A program made the position numbers and the translations under genes. This document shows positions 32,419-40,844 of a stretch of DNA of 64,000 bases, in pieces. The DNA comes from Nocardioides seonyuensis. GTDB lineage: Bacteria > Actinomycetota > Actinomycetes > Propionibacteriales > Nocardioidaceae. The notes beneath the pieces are model-generated. The model ran no database searches and was not told the origin of the DNA. It worked only from the letters and a program-made list of their open reading frames with translations. Numbering within the stretch: position 1 is the first letter of the stretch; each line of letters begins with the position of its first letter. The stretch spans positions 372,001-436,000 of the forward strand of contig NZ_CP038436.1 of assembly GCF_004683965.1 (NCBI RefSeq), given 5' to 3'.

Positions 32419-33060
32419 TCAGGAACCCAGCAGCCCCTGCATCGTCTCGATCTCGCGGCTCTGCGTCTCGACGACCTGACCCGCCAGGTCGACTGCGTCC
32501 TTGAACTGCCCGTCCTCGCGCTCGGTCTCCGCCATCTCGACGGCACCCTCGTGGTGCTCGACCATCATCTCCAGCCACATGTCCTGGAACTCCTCGTCGG
32601 AGGCGTTCTCGAGCGCATCCATCTCCTCGGCGGTCATCATGCCCGGCATGTCGCCGTGGTCGAGGCCGTCCATGTTGTCCGACATGTCGTCCATGTCGTG
32701 CCCGGCGTTGTCGTGGTCGCGCATCGTCTCCGGGACGTCCTCACCCCACTCGGTGAGCCAGTCGGCCATCGTCTCGATCTCAGGGCCCTGAGCGGCCCGG
32801 ACGTCCTCGGCCAGGGCCTGGACCTCGGGGTCGAGGGGTCGGTCGAGAGTCAGGTCGACCATCGAGAGTGCCTGGGCATGGTGCTGGATCATGTCGCTGG
32901 CGAAGGCCACGTCGGCGTCGTTGTGCTCGGTCGTGCTGACCTCGCTGGCGCCGACCCCTCCGCCCTCGTCGTCGCCGCACGCGGTGAGACCGGCGGCGAG
33001 CGCCAGGGTGAGTGCGAGGGTGCCGAGGGCTCTGGTCCCAGTCCTGGTGCTGCTGCGCAT
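32419..33060 (-). CDS. DUF305 lipoprotein
   Basis: 213 residues. A lipoprotein signal peptide ends in the lipobox LTAC near residue 27, so the protein is tethered outside the membrane. The mature part has the ferritin-like DUF305 layout: DMIQHHAQALSMVDL in the first helix pair and MVEHHEGAVEMAETE in the second. In between lies a Met/His/Asp-rich linker (HDMDDMSDNMDGLDHGDMPGMM). These HH motifs and the Met-rich linker suggest metal binding, possibly copper; that is inference. ATG at 33060. It is convergent with tRNA-His and divergent from the FAD oxidoreductase. Confidence 0.9.
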   Translation of the reverse strand: MRSSTRTGTRALGTLALTLALAAGLTACGDDEGGGVGASEVSTTEHNDADVAFASDMIQHHAQALSMVDLTLDRPLDPEVQALAEDVRAAQGPEIETMADWLTEWGEDVPETMRDHDNAGHDMDDMSDNMDGLDHGDMPGMMTAEEMDALENASDEEFQDMWLEMMVEHHEGAVEMAETEREDGQFKDAVDLAGQVVETQSREIETMQGLLGS

Positions 33061-33143
33061 GGGCGGCCTCCTTGGTCGCACTCGATCGTACGGACGCGCC
33101 GGGGATCGCGGCGTTCGGGGCACCGGCGGCATAGGTTGGGACG

Positions 33144-34712
33144 ATGGACCCACAGCGCAGCAGCTATGACGTCGTGGTCGTCGGTGGCGGGCACAACGGC
33201 CTCGTCTCGGCGGCCTACCTCGCCCGCGCGGGCCTGAGCGTCCTGGTGCTCGAGCGGCTCGGGCACACCGGTGGGGCAGCGGTGTCGGTGGAGCCCTTCA
33301 GCGGCCACCCGGCGCGTCTCTCGCGCTACTCCTACCTCGTCAGCCTGATGCCCGAGGAGCTGATGCGCGACCTCGACCTCGACGTGCGCCTCGCCTCCCG
33401 CACCACGGCGTCGTACACCCCCTGGTCGCGGGAGGGCCGTGAGGGCGGGCTCCTGGTGGAGCGTCCGGAGGGCGAGGCGACCCGGGCGTCCTTCCGTGAG
33501 CTCACCGGCAGCGACGACGAGTACGACGCCTGGCGTGCCTTCTACGGCGAGGTCGCCGACCTCGCACAAGTCGTCGCACCGACGCTCCTGCAGCCCCTCC
33601 CCCTCGAGCGCGACGTACGCAGCCGGGTCGACGCGCGCATCTGGGACGACGTGGTGACGCACCCCCTGGGACGCGCCATCGAGTCGCGCTTTCGCGACGA
33701 CACCGTGCGCGGGGTGGTCGCCACGGACGCCTTGATCGGCACGTTCGCCGCGCTCGACGACCCGTCCCTGGTCCAGAACCGCTGCTTCCTCTACCACCTC
33801 ATCGGCAACGGCACCGGCGAGTGGCGGGTGCCCATCGGCGGCATGGGCGCGGTGACGGATGCGCTCGCGCGAGCCGCGGCCGCGGCGGGCGCCGAGATCC
33901 TCACCAACGCCGGCGTCAGCGCCATCTCGCCCGGAGCCGACGGTGCCGAGGTCACCTGGCACGACGGCTACCGCAGCCGGTCCGCCACCGCCCGCCGCGT
34001 GCTCTCCGGCGTGGCGCCGTGGGTGCTGCGGATCCTCCTCGGTGACGGCGAGGACGGCGGCACCAAGCCCGAGGGGTCCCAGCTCAAGATCAACTTCCTC
34101 CTCGACCGTCTCCCCCGCCTGAAGTCGGGCGTCGACCCGGAGGTCGCCTTCGCGGGGACCCTGCACCTCTCCGAGGACTACAGCCAGCTGCAGGCGGCGT
34201 ACGACGCTGCTGCGTCAGGTTCGGTGCCCGACCCGATGCCGGGCGAGGTCTACTGCCACAGCCTCACCGATCCCAGCATCCTCGGTGACCGCGCGGGCTC
34301 GGCCCACACCCTCACCTACTTCGGGGTGCACACGCCGGCGGGGCTCTTCGAGCGCAACCACCCGGCCCGTGACCGAGCCATCGCCCGTGCGCTCAGGTCG
34401 ATCGACGCCGTGCTCGCCGAGCCGCTCGCCGACTGCCTCGCCCGCGACGACGAGGGGCACCCCTGTCTGGAGGCGAAGGTCCCCCAGGACATCGAGCGCG
34501 ACCTGGCGATGCCGGGCGGCCACATCTTCCACGGCGACCTCGACTGGCCCTGGGCACCCAACCGCGCCAGGCTCGACACGCCCGCCCAGCAGTGGGGTGT
34601 GCAGACCGACCACGACGCCGTGCTGCTCTGCGGCTCCGGTGCCCGACGCGGCGGCGCGGTGTCGGGCATCGCCGGGCACAACGCGGCCCAGGCGGCGCTG
34701 GCCGACCTCTGA
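33144..34712 (+). CDS. FAD-dependent oxidoreductase, phytoene dehydrogenase-like
   Basis: 522 residues. The Rossmann dinucleotide motif GGGHNG follows a beta strand at residues 9-20, then ERLGHTGGAA. The C-terminal FAD motif lies in LCGSGARRGGAVSGIAGHNAAQ. The overall pattern resembles PYROXD2/CrtI-related oxidoreductases. The substrate is unknown, and no carotenoid genes lie nearby, so carotenoid desaturation is not supported. ATG start at 33144, 83 bases from the divergent DUF305 gene; tRNA-Lys follows 55 bases after the stop. Confidence 0.85.
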   Translation: MDPQRSSYDVVVVGGGHNGLVSAAYLARAGLSVLVLERLGHTGGAAVSVEPFSGHPARLSRYSYLVSLMPEELMRDLDLDVRLASRTTASYTPWSREGREGGLLVERPEGEATRASFRELTGSDDEYDAWRAFYGEVADLAQVVAPTLLQPLPLERDVRSRVDARIWDDVVTHPLGRAIESRFRDDTVRGVVATDALIGTFAALDDPSLVQNRCFLYHLIGNGTGEWRVPIGGMGAVTDALARAAAAAGAEILTNAGVSAISPGADGAEVTWHDGYRSRSATARRVLSGVAPWVLRILLGDGEDGGTKPEGSQLKINFLLDRLPRLKSGVDPEVAFAGTLHLSEDYSQLQAAYDAAASGSVPDPMPGEVYCHSLTDPSILGDRAGSAHTLTYFGVHTPAGLFERNHPARDRAIARALRSIDAVLAEPLADCLARDDEGHPCLEAKVPQDIERDLAMPGGHIFHGDLDWPWAPNRARLDTPAQQWGVQTDHDAVLLCGSGARRGGAVSGIAGHNAAQAALADL

Positions 34713-34767
34713 TCTCGATTTCGCGCGTCTGTGTGCCGCTGGTAGTGTTTTCCTCGCTTCACCGCGC

Positions 34768-34834
<67 letters not shown>

Positions 34835-34840
<6 letters not shown>

Positions 34841-34889
34841 CAGATGCAGAAGGCCGGTCCGATTCGGACCGGCCTTCTGCGTTGTCTGA
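34835..34889 (+). repeat. 55-bp direct repeat, copy 1 (tRNA-Lys tail plus terminator)
   Basis: Runs from GGCGTA inside the tRNA-Lys acceptor end through the terminator hairpin to GTTGTCTGA. 53 of 55 bases match copy 2 at 35975-36029. Confidence 0.9.
34846..34880 (+). terminator. tRNA-Lys terminator
   Basis: Perfect 16-bp stem (GCAGAAGGCCGGTCCG) with a 3-nt loop, 5 bases past the tRNA end. Confidence 0.8.
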
Positions 34890-34932
34890 GTGAGTGTCAG
34901 CCGACCATGTCGTCGGCCCACGCGTGCCTCGT

Positions 34933-35316
34933 TCACCCCGGCACGACCCGGGTCACCTGGTGCGAGCGGCGCAGCCGCCCATCGGGGGCGAACTGCCCGA
35001 AGAACCCCACCTCGGTCTCGACGCGTCGGTCTCGCATCACCGCGTGGATGGTGAACCGGGCGGCCACCCGGTCGCCCACTGCGACGGCCTCGTGCACCTC
35101 GACCGTGAAGTCCTCGAGGTTCTTGCGGATCGGTCCCAGGTGGGCGATGAGCCGGTCGCGGTCGATGGTCACGCCATCGGCGATCTCCAGCACATCCACG
35201 GTGTGGAAGCGGTCCACCACACTGGCCGGATCGGCCTGGGGGTCCAGCGCGGTGGTGGTGAAGTCGGTGAAGAACTTCTGGATGAAGGCAGCAGGGTCAG
35301 CGTGTGTCGTCGTCAC
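34933..35316 (-). CDS. SnoaL-like/NTF2-fold protein
   Basis: 127 residues with the alpha-plus-beta cone pattern of the NTF2/SnoaL superfamily: helical N-terminus, FHTVDVLEIADG, LGPIRKNLEDFTVEVHEAVAVGDRVAARFTIHA, and a C-terminal strand ending RRSHQVTRVV. Members are enzymes (ester cyclases, isomerases) or simple binding proteins, and the activity is not readable here. GTG start at 35316. It is divergent from a TetR regulator with a shared inverted repeat, so it is the probable regulated target. It lies inside the segment bounded by the 55-bp repeats. Confidence 0.75.
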   Translation of the reverse strand: MTTTHADPAAFIQKFFTDFTTTALDPQADPASVVDRFHTVDVLEIADGVTIDRDRLIAHLGPIRKNLEDFTVEVHEAVAVGDRVAARFTIHAVMRDRRVETEVGFFGQFAPDGRLRRSHQVTRVVPG

Positions 35317-35336
35317 GGCCCTGACGCTAGGGGTGA

Positions 35337-35353
35337 GTTGTTACCCTGACAAC
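35337..35353. promoter_or_regulatory. Predicted TetR operator
   Basis: Inverted repeat GTTGT-N7-ACAAC in the 38-base gap between the divergent SnoaL-like and TetR genes, ending 1 base before the TetR start. Placement suggests autoregulation. Confidence 0.5.
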
Positions 35354-35354
35354 C

Positions 35355-35948
35355 GTGTCAGACTTAGCCCCGTCCAGGCGCCGACCCCGCTCGGACGCGC
35401 TACGGAGCCGGACGGCGTTGATCCACGCTGCGATCCACGTGCTTGCGGATGATCCGGACGCCGACCTCGCCCGGGTCGCGACGACCGCAGGGCTGAGCAG
35501 GCAGACCCTCTACGCCCACTTCGGTTCCCGCTCCGGTCTGCTCGACGCGGTCGTCCACCACATCACGGGTGAGGCCGCCGGCCTGATCCGGGATGCGCGA
35601 CTCGAGCAGGGCACCGCCCGCGACGCGCTGGTCCGCTACCTCGACGTGTTCTCCCGCATGCCCAGCGCGTGGACGCGCGTCGCCGCGACCGCGACGGAAG
35701 GGCAGAGCAGTGCGGACTCGGCCGAGGTGCACCGGCCCGTCGTCGATCCGTTGGCCGCCATCGTGCGCCGGGGGCAGGACGCCGGGGAGTTCACCACCGA
35801 CCTGCCCGCGGCGTGGCTCAGCGCGGCCACCGTCGCACTCGGCCATGCCGCCCACGAGCAGGAGAGCCGCGGCGAGCTGACACGGGAGCAGGCCCGAGCC
35901 GCACTGCGCACCACCCTGCTGCGGTTGTACGGCGCTGGGGACGACTGA
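35355..35948 (+). CDS. TetR/AcrR family transcriptional regulator
   Basis: 197 residues. The N-terminal helix-turn-helix (RTALIHAAIHVLADDPDADLARVATTAGLSRQTLYAHFG, about 19-57) is followed by a C-terminal ligand-binding domain. GTG start at 35355. It probably represses the divergent SnoaL-like gene and itself through the GTTGT-N7-ACAAC site. The pair occupies the 1.1-kb unit between the two 55-bp repeats, so regulator and target may have arrived together. Confidence 0.87.
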   Translation: MSDLAPSRRRPRSDALRSRTALIHAAIHVLADDPDADLARVATTAGLSRQTLYAHFGSRSGLLDAVVHHITGEAAGLIRDARLEQGTARDALVRYLDVFSRMPSAWTRVAATATEGQSSADSAEVHRPVVDPLAAIVRRGQDAGEFTTDLPAAWLSAATVALGHAAHEQESRGELTREQARAALRTTLLRLYGAGDD

Positions 35949-35974
35949 ACCGCCGCACGCGAGCGGTACCACAC

Positions 35975-36029
35975 GGCGTACAGATGCAGAAGGCCGGTCC
36001 GAGTCGGACCGGCCTCCTGCGTTGTCTGA
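35975..36029 (+). repeat. 55-bp direct repeat, copy 2
   Basis: Matches copy 1 (34835-34889) at 53 of 55 positions, including the six bases of the tRNA-Lys acceptor end. No further tRNA sequence precedes it. The hairpin lies at 35986-36020. Confidence 0.9.
35986..36020 (-). terminator. Terminator of the GPGG small-protein gene
   Basis: Same hairpin as after tRNA-Lys. Its one substitution is an A-C mismatch as plus-strand RNA but a G-U pair as minus-strand RNA, matching use by the minus-strand gene that ends at 36030. Confidence 0.7.
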
Positions 36030-36173
36030 TCAGGTGAAGATGCTGACGCCACCCGGCCCGACGAGCAGGCCGACGATGATCAGGACCACGCCCCACAGGA
36101 CTTGTCCTCGCACGAGCGAGACGATGCCGGACACCACGAGGATGACGGCAAGGATCCACAAGATGAGTGCCAC
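36030..36173 (-). CDS. GPGG-motif small membrane protein
   Basis: 47 residues from the GTG at 36173, with AAAGGGG about 7 bases upstream. The sequence is almost entirely two hydrophobic helices (VALILWILAVILVVSGI and VLWGVVLIIVGLLV) joined by a short VRGQ turn, ending in GPGGVSIFT. This matches the widespread actinobacterial GPGG small membrane protein, of unknown function. The shared terminator hairpin starts 10 bases after its stop. Confidence 0.85.
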   Translation of the reverse strand: MALILWILAVILVVSGIVSLVRGQVLWGVVLIIVGLLVGPGGVSIFT

Positions 36174-36245
36174 GATCTACCCCTTTCGATTCTTGTCTAC
36201 CTAGCCGTACCCGGCTTTCGGGGCGATAGCCGCGGGCGACGCCCC

Positions 36246-36578
36246 TCAGAGGTAAAGACCGGTCGAGCCGGCGTCCAGGCGCTCGGCCGCGACCGCGTGG
36301 ACGTCACGCTCGCGCATGACGACGTAGACCTCGCCCTGCACCTCGACCTCGGCCTTCTCCTCGGGATCGAACAGCACGCGGTCGCCGACCTCGACGGCGC
36401 GGGCGTGCGGCCCGACGGCGATGACGCGGGACCACGCGAGACGACGCGCGCCCATCGCCGCAGTCGCCGGGATGACGATGCCTCCTGCCGAGCGGCGCTC
36501 GCCGGCCTCCTGGTCGACCTCGACCAGCAGCCGGTCGTGGAGCATCTTGATCGGGGCGTTGCCCGAGGCACCGGGCAT
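36246..36578 (-). CDS. GroES-like co-chaperone (chaperonin-10 fold)
   Basis: 110 residues with the Cpn10 beta-barrel pattern: MLHDRLLVEVDQEAGERRSAGGIVIPATA (the mobile loop region), GPHARAVEVGDRVLFDP and a C-terminal YVVMRERDVHAV. It is a divergent paralogue of GroES lacking the usual flanking groEL. It may act as a stand-alone or specialised co-chaperone; that is unproven. The ATG at 36578 lies 3 bases after the DUF3618 gene stop, and the block is downstream of the cbiMNQO genes on the same strand. Confidence 0.82.
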   Translation of the reverse strand: MPGASGNAPIKMLHDRLLVEVDQEAGERRSAGGIVIPATAAMGARRLAWSRVIAVGPHARAVEVGDRVLFDPEEKAEVEVQGEVYVVMRERDVHAVAAERLDAGSTGLYL

Positions 36579-36581
36579 GGG

Positions 36582-36830
36582 TCAGCCGGCGACCTTGCGC
36601 ACGACCACGAACAGCACGACCACACCCACGACTCCGCCGACGACCTTGAGGATGTTGTCGGTGCGCGGGGCTCCGGTGCGGGTGTCGACGAAGTGGGACT
36701 TCACCTCCGCGACCTCGCGGCTCACGATGGTCTTGGGGTGGGCGCGGTGGGCGAGCTGGTCGATCGTGCTGGCCAGCCGCTGCCGGGTGTCCTCGATCTC
36801 GCGCTCGAGGGCGCTCAGTTCCTTGGTCAC
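36582..36830 (-). CDS. DUF3618 domain-containing protein
   Basis: 82 residues. The conserved N-terminal DUF3618 helix (LEREIEDTRQRLASTIDQLAHRAHPK) is followed by a linker and one C-terminal transmembrane helix (VVGGVVGVVVLFVVV). These proteins are small, membrane-anchored and of unknown function. The GTG start overlaps the cbiO stop by 4 bases, so it is co-translated with the metal-uptake ATPase although no link in function is known. Confidence 0.88.
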   Translation of the reverse strand: MTKELSALEREIEDTRQRLASTIDQLAHRAHPKTIVSREVAEVKSHFVDTRTGAPRTDNILKVVGGVVGVVVLFVVVRKVAG

Positions 36831-37597
36831 CCGGGAAGGCTACCAATCCGGCGCGGGTCGAACCCCCAGGGCAGCTCGAGCCGGTGCGCGCGCATCAGCG
36901 CCTCGTCGGTGAGGACGTCGTACGTCGGCGCGTCGGCCACGACGCTGCCCTCGCTGAGGACGACCGCGCGCGGACACAGCTCGAGCGCGTAGGGCAGGTC
37001 GTGGGTGACCATCAGGAGCGTGACGTCGAGCCCGCGCAGGATGTCGGCGAGCTCGCGCCGGCTGGCCGGGTCGAGGTTGGAGCTCGGCTCGTCGAGGACG
37101 AGGATCTCGGGCTCCATCGCCAGCACCGTCGCCACCGCGACCCGGCGGCGCTGCCCGTAGGAGAGGTGGTGCGGCGGACGGTCGACGTACTCCCCCATGC
37201 CGACCTTGGCCAGCGCCTCCTCGACCCGCCGGTCGAGCGCGGCTCCGCGCATGCCCAGGTTGGCGGGGCCGAAGGCGACGTCCTCGCGCACCGTGCCGAG
37301 GAAGAGCTGGTCGTCGGGGTCCTGGAAGACGATGCCGACACGACGGCGGATCTCGCGCAGGTTCTTCTTCTCCACGGGAAGGCCGCTCACGGCCACGCTG
37401 CCCGCACCCTGTCCGCCCGAGCCGGCGCCGAGGATTCCGTTCAGGTGGTGGACCAGCGTGGTCTTGCCGGCCCCGTTGGGCCCGAGCAGCGCGACCCGCT
37501 CGCCGGCGTGAACGTGGAGGTCGACGCCGTAGAGCGCCTGGTGGCCGTCGGGGTAGGCGAAGGCCAGTCCACGCACGTCCAGCACGGGCGTCGTCAT
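36827..37597 (-). CDS. cbiO: ECF transporter ATPase for nickel/cobalt
   Basis: 256 residues. Walker [10 protein letters not shown] (about 36-44), Q-loop FQDPDDQLF, signature LSYGQRRRVAVA, Walker B EILVLDEPSSNLDP, H-loop VTHD. It powers the energy-coupling-factor uptake module with CbiQ and CbiM. The ATG overlaps the cbiQ stop by 4 bases. Together with the upstream Nur-type box the operon is more likely to import nickel than cobalt, although sequence alone does not fix the metal. Confidence 0.92.
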   Translation of the reverse strand: MTTPVLDVRGLAFAYPDGHQALYGVDLHVHAGERVALLGPNGAGKTTLVHHLNGILGAGSGGQGAGSVAVSGLPVEKKNLREIRRRVGIVFQDPDDQLFLGTVREDVAFGPANLGMRGAALDRRVEEALAKVGMGEYVDRPPHHLSYGQRRRVAVATVLAMEPEILVLDEPSSNLDPASRRELADILRGLDVTLLMVTHDLPYALELCPRAVVLSEGSVVADAPTYDVLTDEALMRAHRLELPWGFDPRRIGSLPG

Positions 37598-38259
37598 GGC
37601 AGCCGACCTGTGTAGCCGCGCGACAGCATGGCGAGGTGGACCCGTTCGCCACGCTCGTAGGAGCGGATGAACAGGGCTCCCATCGCGCGCGCCAGGGTCG
37701 GCCAGTGCCTCGGCGAGCGTGGCTCGCACCCACGCGATCGCATGGCGACCATCATGCGTCCGAGCTCGGCAGTCACCACGTCGAGGTAGCGGATCATGAA
37801 GGACATGATCTGCACGATCTGATCGGGCATCCGCAACCGCTGCAGGCCCTTGAGCACGTCGGGCGCCTCCGTCGTGGCGGCCAGCGTCAGGGAGGCGAGC
37901 ACCCCGATCGTGCCCTTGAGGAGCAGGGCGATCGCCGCGACCAGCCCGGGCTCGGAGACCGAGATCCCCAGCACGGTCGTGCGGGGACCCGTCGCCACGA
38001 AGGGCACGAGCACGGCGAAGACGGCGAACGGCACCTCGATGACCATCCGCTTCGCGAGATAGGTCGGCGGGACCCGGGAGACCGCGACCACACCCAGCAG
38101 CACGAGGGCCTCCACCGCGAACACGGCGTAGGCCTGACGAGGGGTCGCGACCACGACAAGCATGAAGACGACGAGCGCCACCAGCTTGAGGTGGGCGGGT
38201 GCGCGGTGGACGGGGCTGTGCCCGTGGAAGTGGAGCCGATGGCCGTGGCCGGCACCCAT
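37594..38259 (-). CDS. cbiQ: ECF transporter T component
   Basis: 221 residues with a His-rich start (MGAGHGHRLHFHGHSPVHR) and about five transmembrane helices. The conserved AxxARG-like coupling motifs include TLARAMGALFIRSYERGERVHLAMLSRGY near the C-terminus. It links the substrate-binding CbiM component to the ATPase. It overlaps cbiO by 4 bases and the preceding CbiN-like gene by a single base. Confidence 0.92.
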   Translation of the reverse strand: MGAGHGHRLHFHGHSPVHRAPAHLKLVALVVFMLVVVATPRQAYAVFAVEALVLLGVVAVSRVPPTYLAKRMVIEVPFAVFAVLVPFVATGPRTTVLGISVSEPGLVAAIALLLKGTIGVLASLTLAATTEAPDVLKGLQRLRMPDQIVQIMSFMIRYLDVVTAELGRMMVAMRSRGCEPRSPRHWPTLARAMGALFIRSYERGERVHLAMLSRGYTGRLP

Positions 38260-38567
38260 CAGGAATCGACCTTCTCGTCGTCGGAGCGACGGCGCAGCAG
38301 CCAGAAGAGACCACCGCCGAGGACGCCGACCACCACGACACCGGCTACGCCCGCGAGTCCGCCGCTGAGCCGGTCGTTGTCGACGCCCGGCGTCGTGTAG
38401 TCCGGCAGTGGGCTGTCGACCTTGGACTCGTCGGCGCTGTCGAGGAAGCCAGTCTGTTCGGCCACGTGCTCGAGCCCGTCGGGGCGGGCGCTGGCGTAGT
38501 AGCTCGCACCGCCCGCCAGCAGCAGCACGACGAGGACGGCAACCGCATAGAACGTACGACGACTCAC
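38259..38567 (-). CDS. CbiN-like PDGLE-domain membrane protein
   Basis: 102 residues with an N-terminal helix, the exact PDGLE signature in ASARPDGLEHVAEQTGF (residues 28-44), an exposed loop, and a C-terminal helix followed by RRRSDDEK. PDGLE proteins replace CbiN as the small accessory component of nickel/cobalt ECF importers. GTG start at 38567; it overlaps the cbiM stop by 4 bases. Confidence 0.9.
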   Translation of the reverse strand: MSRRTFYAVAVLVVLLLAGGASYYASARPDGLEHVAEQTGFLDSADESKVDSPLPDYTTPGVDNDRLSGGLAGVAGVVVVGVLGGGLFWLLRRRSDDEKVDS

Positions 38568-39265
38568 GCGGCCCCTCCTTCACGAACGGTCGTGCGGATC
38601 TCCAGCCGGCGCTCCGCGAGGACGTGCCTGGCGCCGTGCACGAGATCAGGGCGGGTGGCCACGACGCTGCCGACGACCAGCGCCGTGATCACGCCCTCAC
38701 CCAGCCCGATGATCGTGTGCCAGCCCACCATCGCGGTCAGCACCGTGCCTGCGTCGATCGGCGCGGTGCCGCCGACCGCGAAGAGCCCGGAGAACACGAC
38801 GGCGGTCGCGAGCACGCTCGCGAGGCCGGCGACCGCGGCCGCCGGCGGGACCGACGAGAGACGTCGCGGCAGCAGGTGTCGTACGGCGGCGAAGACGAAC
38901 CAGCCCACGACGACACCCACCAGTGCCATCAGCGTGATGTTCGTGCCGAGCGCCGTGATGCCACCGTCTGCCATGAACAGGGCCTGCACCAGGAGCACCA
39001 CACTGATGGCCAGGACGGCTGACCAGGGCCCGACCAGGATCGCCGCCAACGCACCGCCCATCAAGTGGCCGCTGGTCCCGGCGCCGACGGGGAAGTTGAT
39101 CATCTGACCGGCGAAGACGAAGGTGGCGACGAGGCCGGCCATGGGGGCGGTACGGTCGTCGAGTTCGCGGCGCGCGCCCCTGAGCGCGACCGCGATCCCG
39201 GCCGCTGCCACCACTCCCGTCGCCACGGACGTGGGGGCGTCGAGGAAGCCATCAGGAACGTGCAT
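38564..39265 (-). CDS. cbiM: ECF transporter S component for nickel/cobalt
   Basis: 233 residues. The N-terminus MHVPDGFLDAP is the metal-binding signature of CbiM/NikM, where the backbone and His2 ligate the ion. Six to seven transmembrane helices follow. The start at 39265 gives the conserved N-terminus exactly; longer in-frame starts would block metal binding. The promoter region holds a perfect Nur-type box at 39284-39300, about 20 bases upstream. It is the first gene of the cbiM-PDGLE-cbiQ-cbiO-DUF3618-GroES-like transcription unit. Confidence 0.94.
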   Translation of the reverse strand: MHVPDGFLDAPTSVATGVVAAAGIAVALRGARRELDDRTAPMAGLVATFVFAGQMINFPVGAGTSGHLMGGALAAILVGPWSAVLAISVVLLVQALFMADGGITALGTNITLMALVGVVVGWFVFAAVRHLLPRRLSSVPPAAAVAGLASVLATAVVFSGLFAVGGTAPIDAGTVLTAMVGWHTIIGLGEGVITALVVGSVVATRPDLVHGARHVLAERRLEIRTTVREGGAA

Positions 39266-39283
39266 GATGCCAAGCGTAGTTAA

Positions 39284-39300
39284 TTGCAACTGACTTGCAA
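39284..39300. promoter_or_regulatory. Nur-type nickel regulator box
   Basis: TTGCAA-CTGAC-TTGCAA, an exact match to the Nur box form TTGCAA-N5-TTGCAA described in Streptomyces. It sits between the divergent nickel/cobalt importer and the peroxiredoxin gene, so it could control both. Confidence 0.75.
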
Positions 39301-39312
39301 CAAGGAGGCCCC

Positions 39313-39783
39313 GTGAGCCAGCGACTCTCCCCCGGCGATGCCGCACCCGAGTTCACCCTGACGTCCGACACCGGCGAGGAGGTGTCCTTGGCCGACCTGC
39401 GCGGGCGGAGGGTGATCGTCTACTTCTACCCAGCCGCGATGACGCCCGGCTGCACCAAGCAGGCCTGCGACTTCACCGAGTCCCTCGACTCCCTGCGCGG
39501 CGCCGGCTACGAGGTCCTCGGCATCTCCAAGGACAAGCCGGCCAAGCTGGCGAAGTTCCGCGAGCGTGACGCACTGACCCTCACCCTGCTGTCGGACGAG
39601 TCACTCGAGGTCCACAAGGCCTACGGCGCCTACGGCACGAAGAAGCTCTACGGCAAGGAGGTCGAGGGGGTCATCCGCTCCACCTTCGTCGTCGACGAGG
39701 ACGGAAAGGTCGAGGTCGCCCAGTACAACGTGAAGGCGACCGGGCACGTGGCGAAGTTGCGCCGGGACCTCGGTCTCGACTGA
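39313..39783 (+). CDS. bcp: Thioredoxin-dependent peroxiredoxin (Bcp/PrxQ type)
   Basis: 156 residues. The peroxidatic Cys47 lies in MTPGCTKQAC and the partner Cys52 is five residues on, as in PrxQ. It reduces peroxides using thioredoxin. The GTG at 39313 has a perfect AAGGAGG site. It is divergent from the nickel importer and shares the intergenic Nur-type box. tRNA-Leu follows 29 bases after the stop. Confidence 0.95.
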   Translation: MSQRLSPGDAAPEFTLTSDTGEEVSLADLRGRRVIVYFYPAAMTPGCTKQACDFTESLDSLRGAGYEVLGISKDKPAKLAKFRERDALTLTLLSDESLEVHKAYGAYGTKKLYGKEVEGVIRSTFVVDEDGKVEVAQYNVKATGHVAKLRRDLGLD

Positions 39784-39812
39784 ACTGACCCCTCCCACAC
39801 AGGTGGGGCGGA

Positions 39813-39896
39813 GCCGGAGTGGTGGAACAGGCAGACACGCAGGATTTAGGTTTCTGTGCCCCCAGGGGCGTGCGGGTTCGACTCCCGCCTTCGGCA
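39813..39896 (+). tRNA. tRNA-Leu (anticodon TAG)
   Basis: 84 nt with a class II variable arm. The acceptor GCCGGAG pairs with CTTCGGC, the anticodon TAG is at 39847-39849, and no CCA is encoded. Confidence 0.95.
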
Positions 39897-39959
39897 CCGG
39901 TACGACGACTCGGCGCATGTGCGCCCACGATGTGACACAGACCACTAGGGTCAGCGCCC

Positions 39960-40844
39960 ATGGACTCAGCGCTCACCACCATCGGCCTGCCGGTCGCCCT
40001 GGCCATCATCATGTTCGGCCTCGGCCTCGACCTGACCGTCGGGGACTTCCGGCGGGTGGGGCGTCAGCCCAAGGCGGTGTCGATCGCCCTGGGCTGCCAG
40101 ATCCTCCTGCTTCCACTCATCTGCTTCGGCCTCGTCGTGGCGTTCGACCTGCCGGCGCTGCTGGGCATCGGGATGCTGCTGCTCGCGGCGTCTCCGGGGG
40201 GCACCACCGCCAACCTCTTCAGCCACCTGTTCCGTGGTGACGTCGCCCTGAACATCACCCTGACCGCCATCAACACGGTGATCGCCATCGTGACGCTCCC
40301 CCTCATCACGGGCTTCGCCATCGCCTACTACGACCGTCAGGACGACGTGTCGATGCCTCTGGTCGAGGTCGTGAAGGTGTTCGCCCTGATCCTGCTCCCG
40401 GTGGGGCTGGGCATGCTGGTCAACGCTCGCAACCACGCCTTCGCCGAGCGGATGGACAAGCCGGTGCGCATCGGGTCGGCCGTGATCCTCGCGATCATGG
40501 TGCTCGGCATCCTGCTGTCGGAGCGTGACAACGTGGTCGACTACATCGGTGACGTCGGCGCAGTCACCGCGATCTTCTGCGCCACGAGCCTGGTCCTCGG
40601 GTTCTTCGTCCCGCGAGCACTGGGCGTCTCGGGGCCGCAGGCGATCGCCTCGTCCATGGAGATCGGCGTGCACAACGGCACGCTGGCGATCTACGTCGCG
40701 ATCGAGGTGCTCGACAGCGTGGAGATCTCGGTACCTGCCGCGGTCTACTCGATCATCATGTTCATCTTCGCCGCCCTCTGGGGAAGCTGGGTCTCGCGTC
40801 GCGTCGCCTCCGATGCACCGAGGGTGGAGTCGGCCCTCAGCTGA
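39960..40844 (+). CDS. Bile acid:sodium symporter family transporter
   Basis: 294 residues with nine to ten transmembrane helices. The family motif GMLLLAASPGGTTANLFSHLFRGDVALNITLT (about 75-105) and the second crossing region SMEIGVHNGTLAIYVA (about 233-248) are intact. It imports an organic anion with sodium; the substrate is not necessarily bile acid in an actinobacterium. ATG start. It converges on rdgB with an 8-base overlap of the 3' ends. Confidence 0.9.
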   Translation: MDSALTTIGLPVALAIIMFGLGLDLTVGDFRRVGRQPKAVSIALGCQILLLPLICFGLVVAFDLPALLGIGMLLLAASPGGTTANLFSHLFRGDVALNITLTAINTVIAIVTLPLITGFAIAYYDRQDDVSMPLVEVVKVFALILLPVGLGMLVNARNHAFAERMDKPVRIGSAVILAIMVLGILLSERDNVVDYIGDVGAVTAIFCATSLVLGFFVPRALGVSGPQAIASSMEIGVHNGTLAIYVAIEVLDSVEISVPAAVYSIIMFIFAALWGSWVSRRVASDAPRVESALS

